The notes: generated by a model from the sequence alone, not told the origin. 64,000 nucleotides of DNA from Anabaena catenula FACHB-362 (GCF_014698735.1 NZ_JACJTQ010000013.1:62001-126000), one strand, 5' to 3'; shown: positions 44,116 to 53,445, counted from the stretch's first letter. Program-made: numbers and translations.

Positions 44116-44366
44116 AGGAAATTCGGATTTATATAGAAGGTGGTGGTGATACTAAAAGTACAAAAAAATTGATTAAAGAAGGATTTAGTCATTTTTTAAA
44201 ACCTATTGCTGATATAGCAAGAAGTCACAAGATAAATCATGTTTATAAACTGTTAAAATTGCTAGATGCAGCTAAGGTTCGTCAAGGTTCTCCATATTGC
44301 GATCGCATTTTTACAACCATCATATCAAAAATGACTATATCAACCAATAACACTGACGCAGAATAA
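44109..44366 (+). pseudogene. DUF4276-like partner gene with internal deletion
   Basis: An 85-residue ORF that joins a DUF4276-type start (KEIRIYIEGGGDTKSTKKL) directly to a DUF4276-type end (YKLLKLLDAAKVRQGSPYCD, then RIFTTI). Intact family members I know are roughly 200 residues, with the acidic TOPRIM-like centre between these parts. The centre is missing here, in frame, after about residue 43. The joined protein would lack most of the putative active site, so I call it a probable remnant of a two-gene module. It starts within the stop of the upstream ATPase gene. Confidence 0.65.
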
Positions 44367-44582
44367 GGAAAATTTGATTTATATTAAAAGTATATAAATT
44401 CTTCTGTTAGCTGCTACACCCGCAAGGAAATGAATTTCCTTGCTAATAGTTCAAGTAGGTTAAAACCTACTATATATATTATAATTTATGGAGATAGAAA
44501 TAGTCGGTTAAAACCGACTTCAGCTATGAGACAGGGAATTAATTCCCTGCTTGATTAAACTAAAATATATTTGGTGTTGATT
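44367..44582. repeat. cluster of four short palindromes between ATPase modules
   Basis: Four palindromes in 130 bp: GCAAGGAAAT/ATTTCCTTGC (44422-44443), GTAGGTTAAAACCTAC (44455-44470), AGTCGGTTAAAACCGACT (44502-44519) and CAGGGAATTAATTCCCTG (44532-44549). Each is a perfect or nearly perfect dyad. They resemble hairpin repeat units that recur in cyanobacterial genomes. Confidence 0.9.
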
Positions 44583-45833
44583 ATGCTAAAAAAACTCATT
44601 CTCGAAAATTGGAAAAGCTTCCGTTATGCTGAACTTCCCCTTGATCCTTTAACGGTTCTGATTGGAACTAATGCAAGTGGTAAATCTAATGTGGTTGAAG
44701 CTTTGGAATTTTTACAAAGAATAGCTAATGGTGAAAACATTGAAACAGCTTTAGCAGGAGATAAAACACTTTCTTCGATTCGTGGTGGTTTAGAATGGGC
44801 TGGCTATCAAGGTGAATACCGATTTACCTTGGAGACACTAATTCAGGGAGATAATAATAAAATTGATTATCTTCACTCCATTGAAGTATGTACAGACAAT
44901 CCTGTTCATCTTCTAGAAGAAAATATAACTGTCTATGATTATCAAGATAATAATCGTATTTTGTGCCAATCTTTTTCTCTAAATGGATATAATTTTGTAG
45001 TTAGAAGTTATTTAGCAAATTATCAAAGCTGTACAATAGGTCAATTTTTTAACCTCAGAATAGATGGTCTAAATGATGAAAATGAAAAATCGCATAAAAG
45101 GAAATTTGACTTTAATGATAAAAACTTGTCTATTTTAATTAATAATGTAATTCGTCCAACAATTGCAAATATTCTAATTTTAAATCCCATTCCTTCCAAA
45201 ATGCGTGATTTTTCACGACTTTCTGAAAACATAGAAAGCGATGCTTCAAATATAGCTGGTGTTTTAGCAGCATTACCAGAAGAACAAAAAGCAGAAGTTG
45301 AATCAAATCTATCTTACTACATCAAAGATTTACCAGAAGGTGATATTAAAAAAGTATTTGCGGAACCAGTAGGAAGACTGAAAACAGATGCGATGCTTTA
45401 TTGTCAGGAAGAATGGAAACCTGGAGAAATTACAGAAATTGATGCTAGAAGTATGTCAGATGGAACATTACGCTTTTTAGCAATACTCACAGCATTACTT
45501 ACACGCCCAGAAGGTAGTCAAATTGTAATTGAAGAAATAGATAATGGTTTACATCCTTCCCGCGCAGCATTACTGGTGAAAATATTAAAAGAAATTGGTA
45601 GTAAACGCAATATTGATATTTTACTAACTACCCATAACCCAGCTTTACTGGATGCTTTTGGTTCGGAAATAGTTCCCTTTGTAGTTGTTGCACATCGAGA
45701 TTCTGAAACCGGAGAAAGTAAACTTACACTTTTAGAAGATATTGAAAATCTGCCCCTGTTACTAGCATCAGGTACTTTGGGAAGATTAGCCACTAAAGGC
45801 GCAATTGAAAAGAGTCTTTCTAATCAAAAGTAA
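44583..45833 (+). CDS. RecF/OLD-like AAA ATPase (module 2)
   Basis: A 416-residue ATPase from ATG 44583 (TTG 44571 is less likely). Walker A is GTNASGKSN (28-36), the signature region is SMSDGTLRFLAILTALL, Walker B is IVIEEIDNGLHPSR, and the switch His is in LLTTHNPALLDA. The arm contains QDNNRILCQSFSLNG and a long charged segment (KSHKRKFDFNDK). The C-terminus (LASGTLGRLATKGAIEKSL) is typical of the AAA_21 group with nuclease partners. Only about eight bases separate it from the PIN-like gene. It is not a copy of module 1: the arm and C-terminus differ. Confidence 0.9.
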   Translation: MLKKLILENWKSFRYAELPLDPLTVLIGTNASGKSNVVEALEFLQRIANGENIETALAGDKTLSSIRGGLEWAGYQGEYRFTLETLIQGDNNKIDYLHSIEVCTDNPVHLLEENITVYDYQDNNRILCQSFSLNGYNFVVRSYLANYQSCTIGQFFNLRIDGLNDENEKSHKRKFDFNDKNLSILINNVIRPTIANILILNPIPSKMRDFSRLSENIESDASNIAGVLAALPEEQKAEVESNLSYYIKDLPEGDIKKVFAEPVGRLKTDAMLYCQEEWKPGEITEIDARSMSDGTLRFLAILTALLTRPEGSQIVIEEIDNGLHPSRAALLVKILKEIGSKRNIDILLTTHNPALLDAFGSEIVPFVVVAHRDSETGESKLTLLEDIENLPLLLASGTLGRLATKGAIEKSLSNQK

Positions 45834-45841
45834 AGCATATT

Positions 45842-46354
45842 ATGAGAAAGATTCTGATTATTGATACATCAATACTTTGTGTTTATCTTGGTGTTTCTGG
45901 TAAAGAAACCTGTGGTAATGATAATGAAAAATGGGATCAAAAACTAGTTAAATTTCGTTTTGAAGAAGAAGAAAAACAAGGAACGAAGTTTATACTGCCA
46001 TTAGCAACTATTATAGAAACTGGTAATCATATTGCCCAAGCCAAATCTAACCGATATGAAATTGCTCAAACTTTCTCTACTATTTTAATGAAAGTAGCAG
46101 ATGGCGTTATACCTTGGGAAATTTTTACAACTCAAGTGGGTGAACTTTGGAACACCGAACAATTAAAACAGTTGGCTGCTGAATGGCCTACTCTAGCAGC
46201 TAGAAAGATTTCTATTGGAGACGCGACAATTAAGACTGTGGCTGAATTTTACGCTAAAACTAGTAGTACATTCCAAGTGGAAATTTTTACGGGTGATGGT
46301 GGACTTAAAGCTTATGAACCAGCTACACCCCCACGAAAACGCCGCACGCAGTAG
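45842..46354 (+). CDS. PIN-like domain protein, candidate nuclease partner
   Basis: A 170-residue protein. Its acidic residues fall at PIN-domain positions: D8 in LIIDTSILCVYL, E59 in LATIIETGNH, D127 in SIGDATIKTVAEF and D152 in IFTGDGGLKAY. PIN domains are Mg2+-dependent ribonucleases used in toxin-antitoxin systems and defence. The ATPase upstream (8-bp gap) is the natural partner. The C-terminal tail ATPPRKRRTQ is basic, perhaps for nucleic acid. I do not recognise a named family; the fold assignment is by motif only, and a degenerate non-catalytic role is possible. Confidence 0.65.
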   Translation: MRKILIIDTSILCVYLGVSGKETCGNDNEKWDQKLVKFRFEEEEKQGTKFILPLATIIETGNHIAQAKSNRYEIAQTFSTILMKVADGVIPWEIFTTQVGELWNTEQLKQLAAEWPTLAARKISIGDATIKTVAEFYAKTSSTFQVEIFTGDGGLKAYEPATPPRKRRTQ

Positions 46355-46502
46355 TAGCAGAAGATCATAATCTCTCTCTTCCTCTTTGCGCCTCTGCGCC
46401 TCTGCGTGAGAAAAAAATTAAAAAACCTTAAGCGATCGCACCCCACATCAAGCTATGATCGCATAGAGTGCCTAATCTGTGCCTAAATTCTCAGCATCTA
46501 CC

Positions 46503-49169
46503 ATGACGACTTCCACACCAGAACCAAATCCCCCAAACACACCACTTACCGATACAAATCTGGTAGAAGACCGTAGCAAACTGAGTAAAATGTATCAGCA
46601 CTACGTAGAAGTCAAGGATAAATATCCTCATGCGTTGCTGCTGTACAGAGTAGGTGATTTTTTTGAAACTTTCTTCCAAGATGCTGTCACCATCTCCAGA
46701 GAACTAGAATTAGTTTTAACCAGTAAACACGGTGGTGAAGTCGGACGTGTCGCTATGACTGGTGTACCTCATCACGCTTGGGAACGCTACACAACCCTGC
46801 TGGTGGAAAAAGGTTACGCTGTGGTAATTTGCGACCAAGTAGAAGACTCGGCTGATGCTATTGGTTTAGTTAAGCGAGAAGTAACACGCATTCTCACACC
46901 TGGGACTTTATTAGAAGAGGGAATGCTGAAAGCAAGTCGTAATAATTACCTTGCGGCTGTGGTAATTGCTGTCAATCATTGGGGTTTAGCTTATGCAGAC
47001 ATATCAACTGGGGAATTTCTCACATCTCAAGGTAGTGATTTAGAACATCTGACGCAGGAGTTAATGCGTTTACAACCTTCCGAAGTGCTGTTTCCCACTA
47101 ACGCCCCCGATTTAGGTAGTTTACTGCGTCCAGGGGAAACTTCGCCCTCTCTTCCCCAATGTTTACCACCTACATTTTGTTATAGTTTGCGATCGCAAGT
47201 TCCCTTTTCCCAAGCCGAAGCTAGAAGTAAATTATTACAGAAATTCAAAGTGCGATCGCTTGAAGGTTTGGGTTGCGAACATCTTCCCCTCGCAGTTCGC
47301 GCCGCTGGTGGTCTTTTGGAATACATCGAAGATACTCAAAAAGCCAATCCAGTCTCCCTGCAATTATTACGCACCTATACCCTGACTGATTATTTAATTG
47401 TCGATCATCAAACCCGCCGTAACCTGGAAATTACTCAAACAGTCCGTGATGGCACATTTCACGGTTCCCTATTATGGGCGTTAGATAGAACTCGCACCGC
47501 AATGGGCAGCAGGGCTTTAAGAAGATGGTTGTTACAACCGCTACTTGATCTTAAAGGAATTAAATCCCGCCAAGATACTATTCAAGAATTAGTAGAAAAT
47601 ACCCCTTTGCGTCAAGATTTGCGGCAGTTATTAAGGCAAATTTACGATTTAGAACGTTTAACAGTCAGAGCAGCTTCTGGTAGAGCTAATGCACGGGATT
47701 TAGTGGCTTTAGCTGATTCTTTCTCCCGTTTACCTGAATTATCTCGCTTAGTTGAAGATGCTCATTCCCCTTTCTTGAAAGCTTTACAAAAAGTTCCACC
47801 CATCCTAGAAGAACTAGCAGAAAAGTTACACGCTCACATCGTAGAATCACCACCTATACATCTCAAAGAAGGTGGTTTAATTCGGGCAGGAATTAATGCG
47901 CTTTTGGATGAAAGAAAAGCTACTGTCGAAAGTGATCAACAGTGGATTGCAAATTTAGAAGTTGATGAAAGAACGAGAACGGGAATCCCGACTTTGAAGG
48001 TAGGATTTAATAAAAGTTTTGGTTATTATATCAGTATTTCCCGCAGTAAATCTGACCAAGTTCCCGATAATTACATTCGCAAACAAACTCTGACAAATGA
48101 GGAACGTTACATTACTCCTGATTTGAAAGAACGAGAAGCGCGAATTCTCACAGCGCGAGATGATTTAAATCAGTTGGAATATGAGATTTTTGACGCATTA
48201 CGGGATGAAGTGGGCAATCATGCCGAAATAATCCGCAATATTTCCCGCGCTGTCGCCGCCGCAGATGTATTATGTGGTTTGGCTGATTTGGCTGTACATC
48301 AAGGTTACTGTCGCCCGGAAATGCTGACAGGACGGGAAATTGCGGTTATTGATGGTCGTCACCCGGTGGTGGAACAGTCTTTACCTGCTGGGTTTTTTGT
48401 CCCGAATTCGACGGAGTTAGGAGGGAAGGAAACGAACCGCGTTCGCGAAGCGTCTCGAAGAGAAGGCGCGTTCGCGCAGCGTTCCGAAGGAAAGGACGCG
48501 AAGAAAGAAGAGAAGGAAGAAGGGAAGGAAGAAGGGAAGAAGAGTTTATTTTCTCCTGATTTGGTGATTCTCACGGGGCCAAATGCGAGTGGGAAGAGTT
48601 GTTATTTAAGACAGGTGGGGTTAATTCAATTAATGGCACAGGTGGGGAGTTTTGTGCCGGCGCGTTCTGCTAAATTGGGAATATGCGATCGCATTTTTAC
48701 TCGTGTTGGGGCTGTAGATGATTTAGCTACTGGTCAATCTACGTTTATGGTGGAAATGAATGAAACTGCAAATATCCTCAATCATGCAACTGCTCAATCT
48801 TTGGTTTTATTAGATGAAATTGGGCGTGGGACAGCAACATTTGACGGGTTATCAATAGCTTGGGCTGTGGCTGAATATTTAGCTGTTGATATTAAATCTC
48901 GGACTATTTTTGCTACCCATTATCATGAGTTAAATGAATTGGCTACTATTATTTCTAATGTTGCTAATTATCAAGTTACGGTAAAAGAGTTACCTGACCA
49001 AATTATCTTTTTACATCAAGTTCAACCCGGTGGTGCTGATAAATCCTATGGGATAGAAGCAGGAAGATTAGCAGGTTTACCGGCGGTGGTAATTAAACGG
49101 GCAAAACAGGTAATGGGACAAATTGAAAAGCATAGTAAAATTGCCATGGGTTTGCGTGAAGGACTTTAA
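46503..49169 (+). CDS. mutS: DNA mismatch repair protein MutS with a repeat-derived insertion
   Basis: An 888-residue MutS from ATG 46503 (GTG 46479 would add eight). The mismatch-binding motif is [17 protein letters not shown] (normal F-x-E). Connector, core and clamp follow ([20 protein letters not shown]). The ATPase has Walker [15 protein letters not shown], Walker [21 protein letters not shown] and [11 protein letters not shown]. Between PNSTELGG and SLFSPDLVI is an insertion of about 38 residues (DNA about 48429-48541) rich in Lys, Glu and Arg, encoded by a dispersed palindromic repeat and a 12-bp tandem unit (EEGK). Such a stretch is not part of the normal ATPase core. The frame stays open, so it may still function. 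Confidence 0.93.
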   Translation: MTTSTPEPNPPNTPLTDTNLVEDRSKLSKMYQHYVEVKDKYPHALLLYRVGDFFETFFQDAVTISRELELVLTSKHGGEVGRVAMTGVPHHAWERYTTLLVEKGYAVVICDQVEDSADAIGLVKREVTRILTPGTLLEEGMLKASRNNYLAAVVIAVNHWGLAYADISTGEFLTSQGSDLEHLTQELMRLQPSEVLFPTNAPDLGSLLRPGETSPSLPQCLPPTFCYSLRSQVPFSQAEARSKLLQKFKVRSLEGLGCEHLPLAVRAAGGLLEYIEDTQKANPVSLQLLRTYTLTDYLIVDHQTRRNLEITQTVRDGTFHGSLLWALDRTRTAMGSRALRRWLLQPLLDLKGIKSRQDTIQELVENTPLRQDLRQLLRQIYDLERLTVRAASGRANARDLVALADSFSRLPELSRLVEDAHSPFLKALQKVPPILEELAEKLHAHIVESPPIHLKEGGLIRAGINALLDERKATVESDQQWIANLEVDERTRTGIPTLKVGFNKSFGYYISISRSKSDQVPDNYIRKQTLTNEERYITPDLKEREARILTARDDLNQLEYEIFDALRDEVGNHAEIIRNISRAVAAADVLCGLADLAVHQGYCRPEMLTGREIAVIDGRHPVVEQSLPAGFFVPNSTELGGKETNRVREASRREGAFAQRSEGKDAKKEEKEEGKEEGKKSLFSPDLVILTGPNASGKSCYLRQVGLIQLMAQVGSFVPARSAKLGICDRIFTRVGAVDDLATGQSTFMVEMNETANILNHATAQSLVLLDEIGRGTATFDGLSIAWAVAEYLAVDIKSRTIFATHYHELNELATIISNVANYQVTVKELPDQIIFLHQVQPGGADKSYGIEAGRLAGLPAVVIKRAKQVMGQIEKHSKIAMGLREGL

Positions 49170-49522
49170 CCCGCATTTCTCACAAGTCCCGCGAACGCAT
49201 TCCCCGTAATCCTTACCCAAAATATGTTTCGGGCATTTTTGACAGGTTATTTTTTGATGCAGTGTGAAAAACCGGAATCTAGATTTTATAAGATTTTGAG
49301 AAGAGATGGGACAGTTCCTTGATCAGGAGAAAGCATCTGGTAAACCAGTCAAGCTGGTGAGAATGAGAGCAGCCGTTAGAGCCGTTAAGATTTTATTCAG
49401 ATTCTTGAGCATGACTCAAAAAGTTCTAGACTGAAAGACTAAAATTTGGTGGTAGCTTCCGTGATTAATCTGTGTAACACTAGGAAGCTACCTCAAGCTA
49501 TTTTTTAACGGGAGGTCAGGTC
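49170..49522. promoter_or_regulatory. 353-bp leader region before the SSADH gene, with hairpins
   Basis: No gene. GGTAGCTTCC (49451-49460) pairs exactly with GGAAGCTACC (49483-49492) across 22 bases and is followed by a T-rich stretch (CTATTTTTTAAC), resembling an attenuator or a small-RNA end. ACCAG-TCAAG-CTGGT near 49352 is a smaller dyad. GGGAGG at about 49510 is the likely ribosome binding site of the ATG at 49523. Confidence 0.5.
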
Positions 49523-50890
49523 ATGGCTATCGCCACCATTAATCCCGCCAATGGGGAAACTATCAAAACCTTTGAGCCGCTAAAGGATGGAGAAATTGCT
49601 GCCAAATTAGATTTGGCACAACAGGCCTTTGAGAAGTACCGTAAGACTAGTTTCTCTGAGCGATCGCACTGGTTGCAACAAGCAGCAACAATTTTAGAAC
49701 AAGAAAAGGCAGATTTTGCCCAATTGATGACTATGGAAATGGGCAAACCCTTCAAAGCTGCTATAGCTGAAGTGGAAAAATGCGCCCTCGTCTGTCGCTA
49801 TTATGCCGAATATGCACCAGGTTTCCTAGCTGATGTCACTATCAAAACCGATGCTAATCATAGTTTTGTCCGTTATCAGCCCTTGGGTGCAATTCTCGCC
49901 ATCATGCCTTGGAATTTTCCCTTCTGGCAAGTTTTCCGCTTTGCAGCACCGACATTGATGGCAGGAAATGTTGGTTTACTCAAACACGCCTCTAATGTGC
50001 CGCAGTGTGCTTTGGCAATCGAAAACATTCTCAGTCGCGCGGGTTTTCCAGTAGGTGTGTTTCAAACTCTGTTAATTGGTGCTGCCAAAGTTGCTGACTT
50101 AATGGCTGATGAACGGGTGAAAGCTGCTACATTAACAGGCAGTGAACCCGCAGGTGCTTCTCTTGCCTCTGCTGCTGGTAAACAAATTAAAAAAACTGTC
50201 TTAGAATTGGGGGGCAGTGACCCATTTATTGTCTTAGCAAGTGCAGATTTAGAAGCAGCAGTTACCAACGCAGTAACAGCGCGAATGTTAAACAATGGAC
50301 AATCTTGTATTGCAGCTAAACGCTTTATTGTAGAGGAAACAATTGCGGATAAATTTGAAAAACTGCTGTTAGATAAATTCCAATCTCTAAAAGTTGGCGA
50401 TCCTATGGAACCAGATACAGATTTAGGTCCCCTAGCAACTCCTGATATTCTCCAGGATTTACACCAACAGGTAAACACAGCCGTAAAAAGTGGTGGAAAA
50501 ATCCTCACAGGTGGATCTCCTTTAGCACATAGTCCGGGGAACTTTTATCCGCCCACAATTATCATAGATATTCCTGTAGACTCACAAATTGCCAAGGAAG
50601 AATTCTTTGGCCCCGTAGCTTTGTTATTCCGGGTTCGGGATATTGATGCTGCAATTAAATTAGCTAATGACATACCCTTTGGTTTGGGTGCAAGTGCTTG
50701 GACTACAAATGAAGAAGAGAAAAATCACCTAATTCAAGAAATTGAAGCTGGTGCAGTATTTATTAATAGCATGGTTAAATCTGACCCTCGATTACCATTT
50801 GGTGGGATTAAGCGTTCTGGATATGGCCGAGAATTAAGTATTCAAGGCATACACGAATTTGTCAATGTTAAGACAGTTTGGGTTAGGTAA
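49523..50890 (+). CDS. gabD: succinate-semialdehyde dehydrogenase (aldehyde dehydrogenase superfamily)
   Basis: A 455-residue NAD(P)+-dependent aldehyde dehydrogenase. The catalytic Cys lies in NNGQSCIAAKRF, the general-base Glu in VLELGGSDPFIV, and the N-terminal proton/NAD region is PWNFPFWQVFRFAAPTLMAGN. Downstream, with 143 bp of heptamer repeats between, is a ThDP-dependent decarboxylase. In Synechococcus sp. PCC 7002 the same pair (2-oxoglutarate decarboxylase plus succinic-semialdehyde dehydrogenase) replaces 2-oxoglutarate dehydrogenase and closes the TCA cycle. That context makes SSADH the best assignment. Confidence 0.9.
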   Translation: MAIATINPANGETIKTFEPLKDGEIAAKLDLAQQAFEKYRKTSFSERSHWLQQAATILEQEKADFAQLMTMEMGKPFKAAIAEVEKCALVCRYYAEYAPGFLADVTIKTDANHSFVRYQPLGAILAIMPWNFPFWQVFRFAAPTLMAGNVGLLKHASNVPQCALAIENILSRAGFPVGVFQTLLIGAAKVADLMADERVKAATLTGSEPAGASLASAAGKQIKKTVLELGGSDPFIVLASADLEAAVTNAVTARMLNNGQSCIAAKRFIVEETIADKFEKLLLDKFQSLKVGDPMEPDTDLGPLATPDILQDLHQQVNTAVKSGGKILTGGSPLAHSPGNFYPPTIIIDIPVDSQIAKEEFFGPVALLFRVRDIDAAIKLANDIPFGLGASAWTTNEEEKNHLIQEIEAGAVFINSMVKSDPRLPFGGIKRSGYGRELSIQGIHEFVNVKTVWVR

Positions 50891-51012
50891 TTGGTGATTG
50901 GTGATTGGTAATTGGTGATTGGTGATTGGTGATTGGTGATTGGTAATTGGTGAATTTCCTACTTATTCCCTATTCCCTATTCCCTATTCCCCATTCCCTA
51001 TTCCCTATTAAT
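50889..51012. repeat. GGTGATT and CCCTATT heptamer arrays between the TCA-bypass genes
   Basis: About nine GGTGATT/GGTAATT units (about 50889-50952) and about six CCCTATT/CCCCATT units (about 50965-51010), all with a 7-bp period. They end about 20 bases before the next start codon. Confidence 0.92.
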
Positions 51013-51033
51013 TATTAGTTTTGAGGAAATCAA

Positions 51034-52677
51034 ATGAATACCGCAGAATTGTTAGTCCAGTGCTTAGAAAACGAAGGAGTGCAATATGTTTTTGGACTTC
51101 CTGGTGAAGAAAATTTACACGTTCTAGAAGCCTTAAAAAATTCATCGATTCAATTTATTACTACTCGTCATGAACAGGGTGCAGCTTTCATGGCCGATGT
51201 TTATGGTAGGTTAACTGGAAAAGCGGGAGTATGTCTTTCTACTCTGGGTCCAGGGGCAACTAATTTAATGACTGGGGTGGCAGATGCCAACCTAGATGGT
51301 GCGCCTTTAGTGGCAATTACAGGGCAGGTGGGAACAGATAGAATGCACATTGAATCCCATCAATATTTAGATTTGGTGGCAATGTTTGCACCTGTAACTA
51401 AGTGGAATAAGCAGATTGTACGACCGAGTATTACACCTGAAGTTGTGCGGAAGGCATTCAAGCGAGCGCAAACCGAAAAACCCGGTGCAGTTCATATTGA
51501 TTTACCTGAAAATATTGCGGCTATGCCTGTAGAAGGCAAACCCTTACATAAGGATAATAGCGAAAAAACCTATGCTTCTTTTGCGAGTATTCGCGCTGCT
51601 GCTGCCGCAATTTCCCAGGCAGTTAATCCCATCATTTTAGTTGGAAATGGAGCAATTCGCGCCAAAGCTAGTGATGCTGTCACGCAATTTGCTACCCAAA
51701 TGAATATTCCCGTTGCTAATACTTTTATGGGTAAAGGAGTGATTCCCTATACTCATCCCTTAGCTTTGTGGTCAGTGGGATTACAACAACGAGATTTTAT
51801 TACCTGCGGCTTTGATAATACAGATTTAGTCATAGCTATTGGCTATGATTTAATTGAATTTTCTCCCAAAAAATGGAATCCTACTGGAAATATTCCGATT
51901 GTACATATTGCGGCAACTTCTTCAGAAATTGACAGTAGTTATATTCCCAAAGTAGAAGTAGTGGGAGATATTTCTGATTCATTGAATGAACTCTTAAAAT
52001 TAGCAGACAGACAGAGTAAACCTAACCCCTACGCTATCAGCTTACGTTCTAATATTCGCGCTGATTACGAAGAATATGCCCATGATGATAGCTTTCCTAT
52101 TAAACCGCAAAAATTAATTTATGATTTACGGCAAGTAATGGGGCCTGATGACATTGTTATTTCTGATGTAGGCGCACATAAAATGTGGATTGCGAGACAT
52201 TATCATTGCCATAGTCCTAATACTTGTATTATTTCTAATGGTTTTGCCGCTATGGGAATCGCAATTCCTGGCGCTTTAGCTGCAAAACTTGTGAATCCTG
52301 AACGGAAAGTTGTTGCGGCCACTGGTGATGGTGGTTTTATGATGAATTGCCAAGAATTAGAAACGGCTTTACGTGTAGGTACACCCTTTGTCACATTAAT
52401 TTTTAATGATGGTGGCTATGGTTTAATTGAGTGGAAACAAGAAAATCAATTTGGTAAAGGTAACTCTTCTTTTGTGCATTTTGGTAATCCTGATTTTGTC
52501 AAATTTGCTGAAAGTATGGGTTTAAAAGGTTATCGAGTGGAATCTGCTACTGATTTAATTCCTGTACTCAAAGAAGCTTTAATTCAAGATGTGCCTGCGG
52601 TGATAGATTGTCGAGTAGATTATCGGGAAAATCGTCGCTTTACCCAAAAAGCTGGTGACTTACATTGTGAACTTTGA
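51034..52677 (+). CDS. 2-oxoglutarate decarboxylase (ThDP-dependent, acetolactate-synthase-like)
   Basis: A 547-residue thiamin-diphosphate enzyme of the acetolactate-synthase superfamily. The cofactor-activating Glu region is TTRHEQGAAFMADVYGRLTG, and the ThDP motif is GDGGFMMNCQELETALRVGT through IFNDGGYG. Domains follow the usual Pyr, central and PP order. The family is often annotated as acetolactate synthase. Adjacent SSADH indicates the cyanobacterial 2-oxoglutarate decarboxylase giving succinic semialdehyde and CO2. GAGGAAATCAAATG provides the ribosome site. Confidence 0.88.
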   Translation: MNTAELLVQCLENEGVQYVFGLPGEENLHVLEALKNSSIQFITTRHEQGAAFMADVYGRLTGKAGVCLSTLGPGATNLMTGVADANLDGAPLVAITGQVGTDRMHIESHQYLDLVAMFAPVTKWNKQIVRPSITPEVVRKAFKRAQTEKPGAVHIDLPENIAAMPVEGKPLHKDNSEKTYASFASIRAAAAAISQAVNPIILVGNGAIRAKASDAVTQFATQMNIPVANTFMGKGVIPYTHPLALWSVGLQQRDFITCGFDNTDLVIAIGYDLIEFSPKKWNPTGNIPIVHIAATSSEIDSSYIPKVEVVGDISDSLNELLKLADRQSKPNPYAISLRSNIRADYEEYAHDDSFPIKPQKLIYDLRQVMGPDDIVISDVGAHKMWIARHYHCHSPNTCIISNGFAAMGIAIPGALAAKLVNPERKVVAATGDGGFMMNCQELETALRVGTPFVTLIFNDGGYGLIEWKQENQFGKGNSSFVHFGNPDFVKFAESMGLKGYRVESATDLIPVLKEALIQDVPAVIDCRVDYRENRRFTQKAGDLHCEL

Positions 52678-52886
52678 TTCCACATTCCGCACTTCAAATG
52701 TGGGGATTCTGGGGTCTAACAGTGATTGCAGGTATAAACTGTCTGATATCACCTAGCCCAATGGGTAAAAATTTTTAGAGACTATAGCAATGCTAATTTC
52801 TGTCAGTTTTGTGGGCAACCTATTTTTAGGAAGAGTAAATATTAATCCAGCCCCTTGACTGAATTATTAATGCTAGGGATATACAG

Positions 52887-53432
52887 ATGATTGAAATCCT
52901 TGCCACACTGTCTGCGTCAGCATCTGCCGGAATGAGAGTAGGTACGCCCTTGCTAATCATTGGCTTATTACAGGGCAGTACCCTCTGGTCTCAAGTACCA
53001 ATTTTATCCAACATTTCACCCCATCTTTTGATTGGGCTACTCACCAGTTGGTCATGTTTTGAGTTATTTGCTTCCAAAAAGCTGATTGGGCAAAGAATAG
53101 TACAACAAGTTCAGTTATTGTTGTCTCCTTTTGTGGGAGCAATTATGGGGTTAGCAGTGGCTTCGGCCACAGCAACTCCCAGCTGGTTAATTGCCTTAAT
53201 CGGGGGTTTATTGGCTTTGGTACTGCAACTAGTTCTATCAGGTTGGTTTTATCGCTTGCGTGGCTTACCACTGTGGGCAGTATTTCTTCAAGATAGCTTG
53301 TGTGTTGTACTGGTGATTTGTGCCGTCGATGATCCCCGAAAAGGAGGATTAATTGCTCTTATCCTCCTCTGGCTGGCAATTCGTAGTTCTAAAAACTGGT
53401 ATCAGTGGTACTGGCAGAAGCGTAGTTTATGA
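52887..53432 (+). CDS. DUF4126-family membrane protein
   Basis: A 181-residue protein with about five hydrophobic segments (for example LLIIGLLQG, LLSPFVGAIMGLAVASATA and WLIALIGGLLALVLQLVL). The N-terminal LATLSASASAGMRVGTPLLIIGLL matches DUF4126, a family with no known activity. It converges on hemH with only 13 bp between the stop codons. Confidence 0.75.
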   Translation: MIEILATLSASASAGMRVGTPLLIIGLLQGSTLWSQVPILSNISPHLLIGLLTSWSCFELFASKKLIGQRIVQQVQLLLSPFVGAIMGLAVASATATPSWLIALIGGLLALVLQLVLSGWFYRLRGLPLWAVFLQDSLCVVLVICAVDDPRKGGLIALILLWLAIRSSKNWYQWYWQKRSL

Positions 53433-53445
53433 GTTTCAGATCAAA

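Noticed and set aside
50889-51012. Possible CRISPR array
   Set aside because: Units are 7 bp with no spacers; no cas genes in the window.
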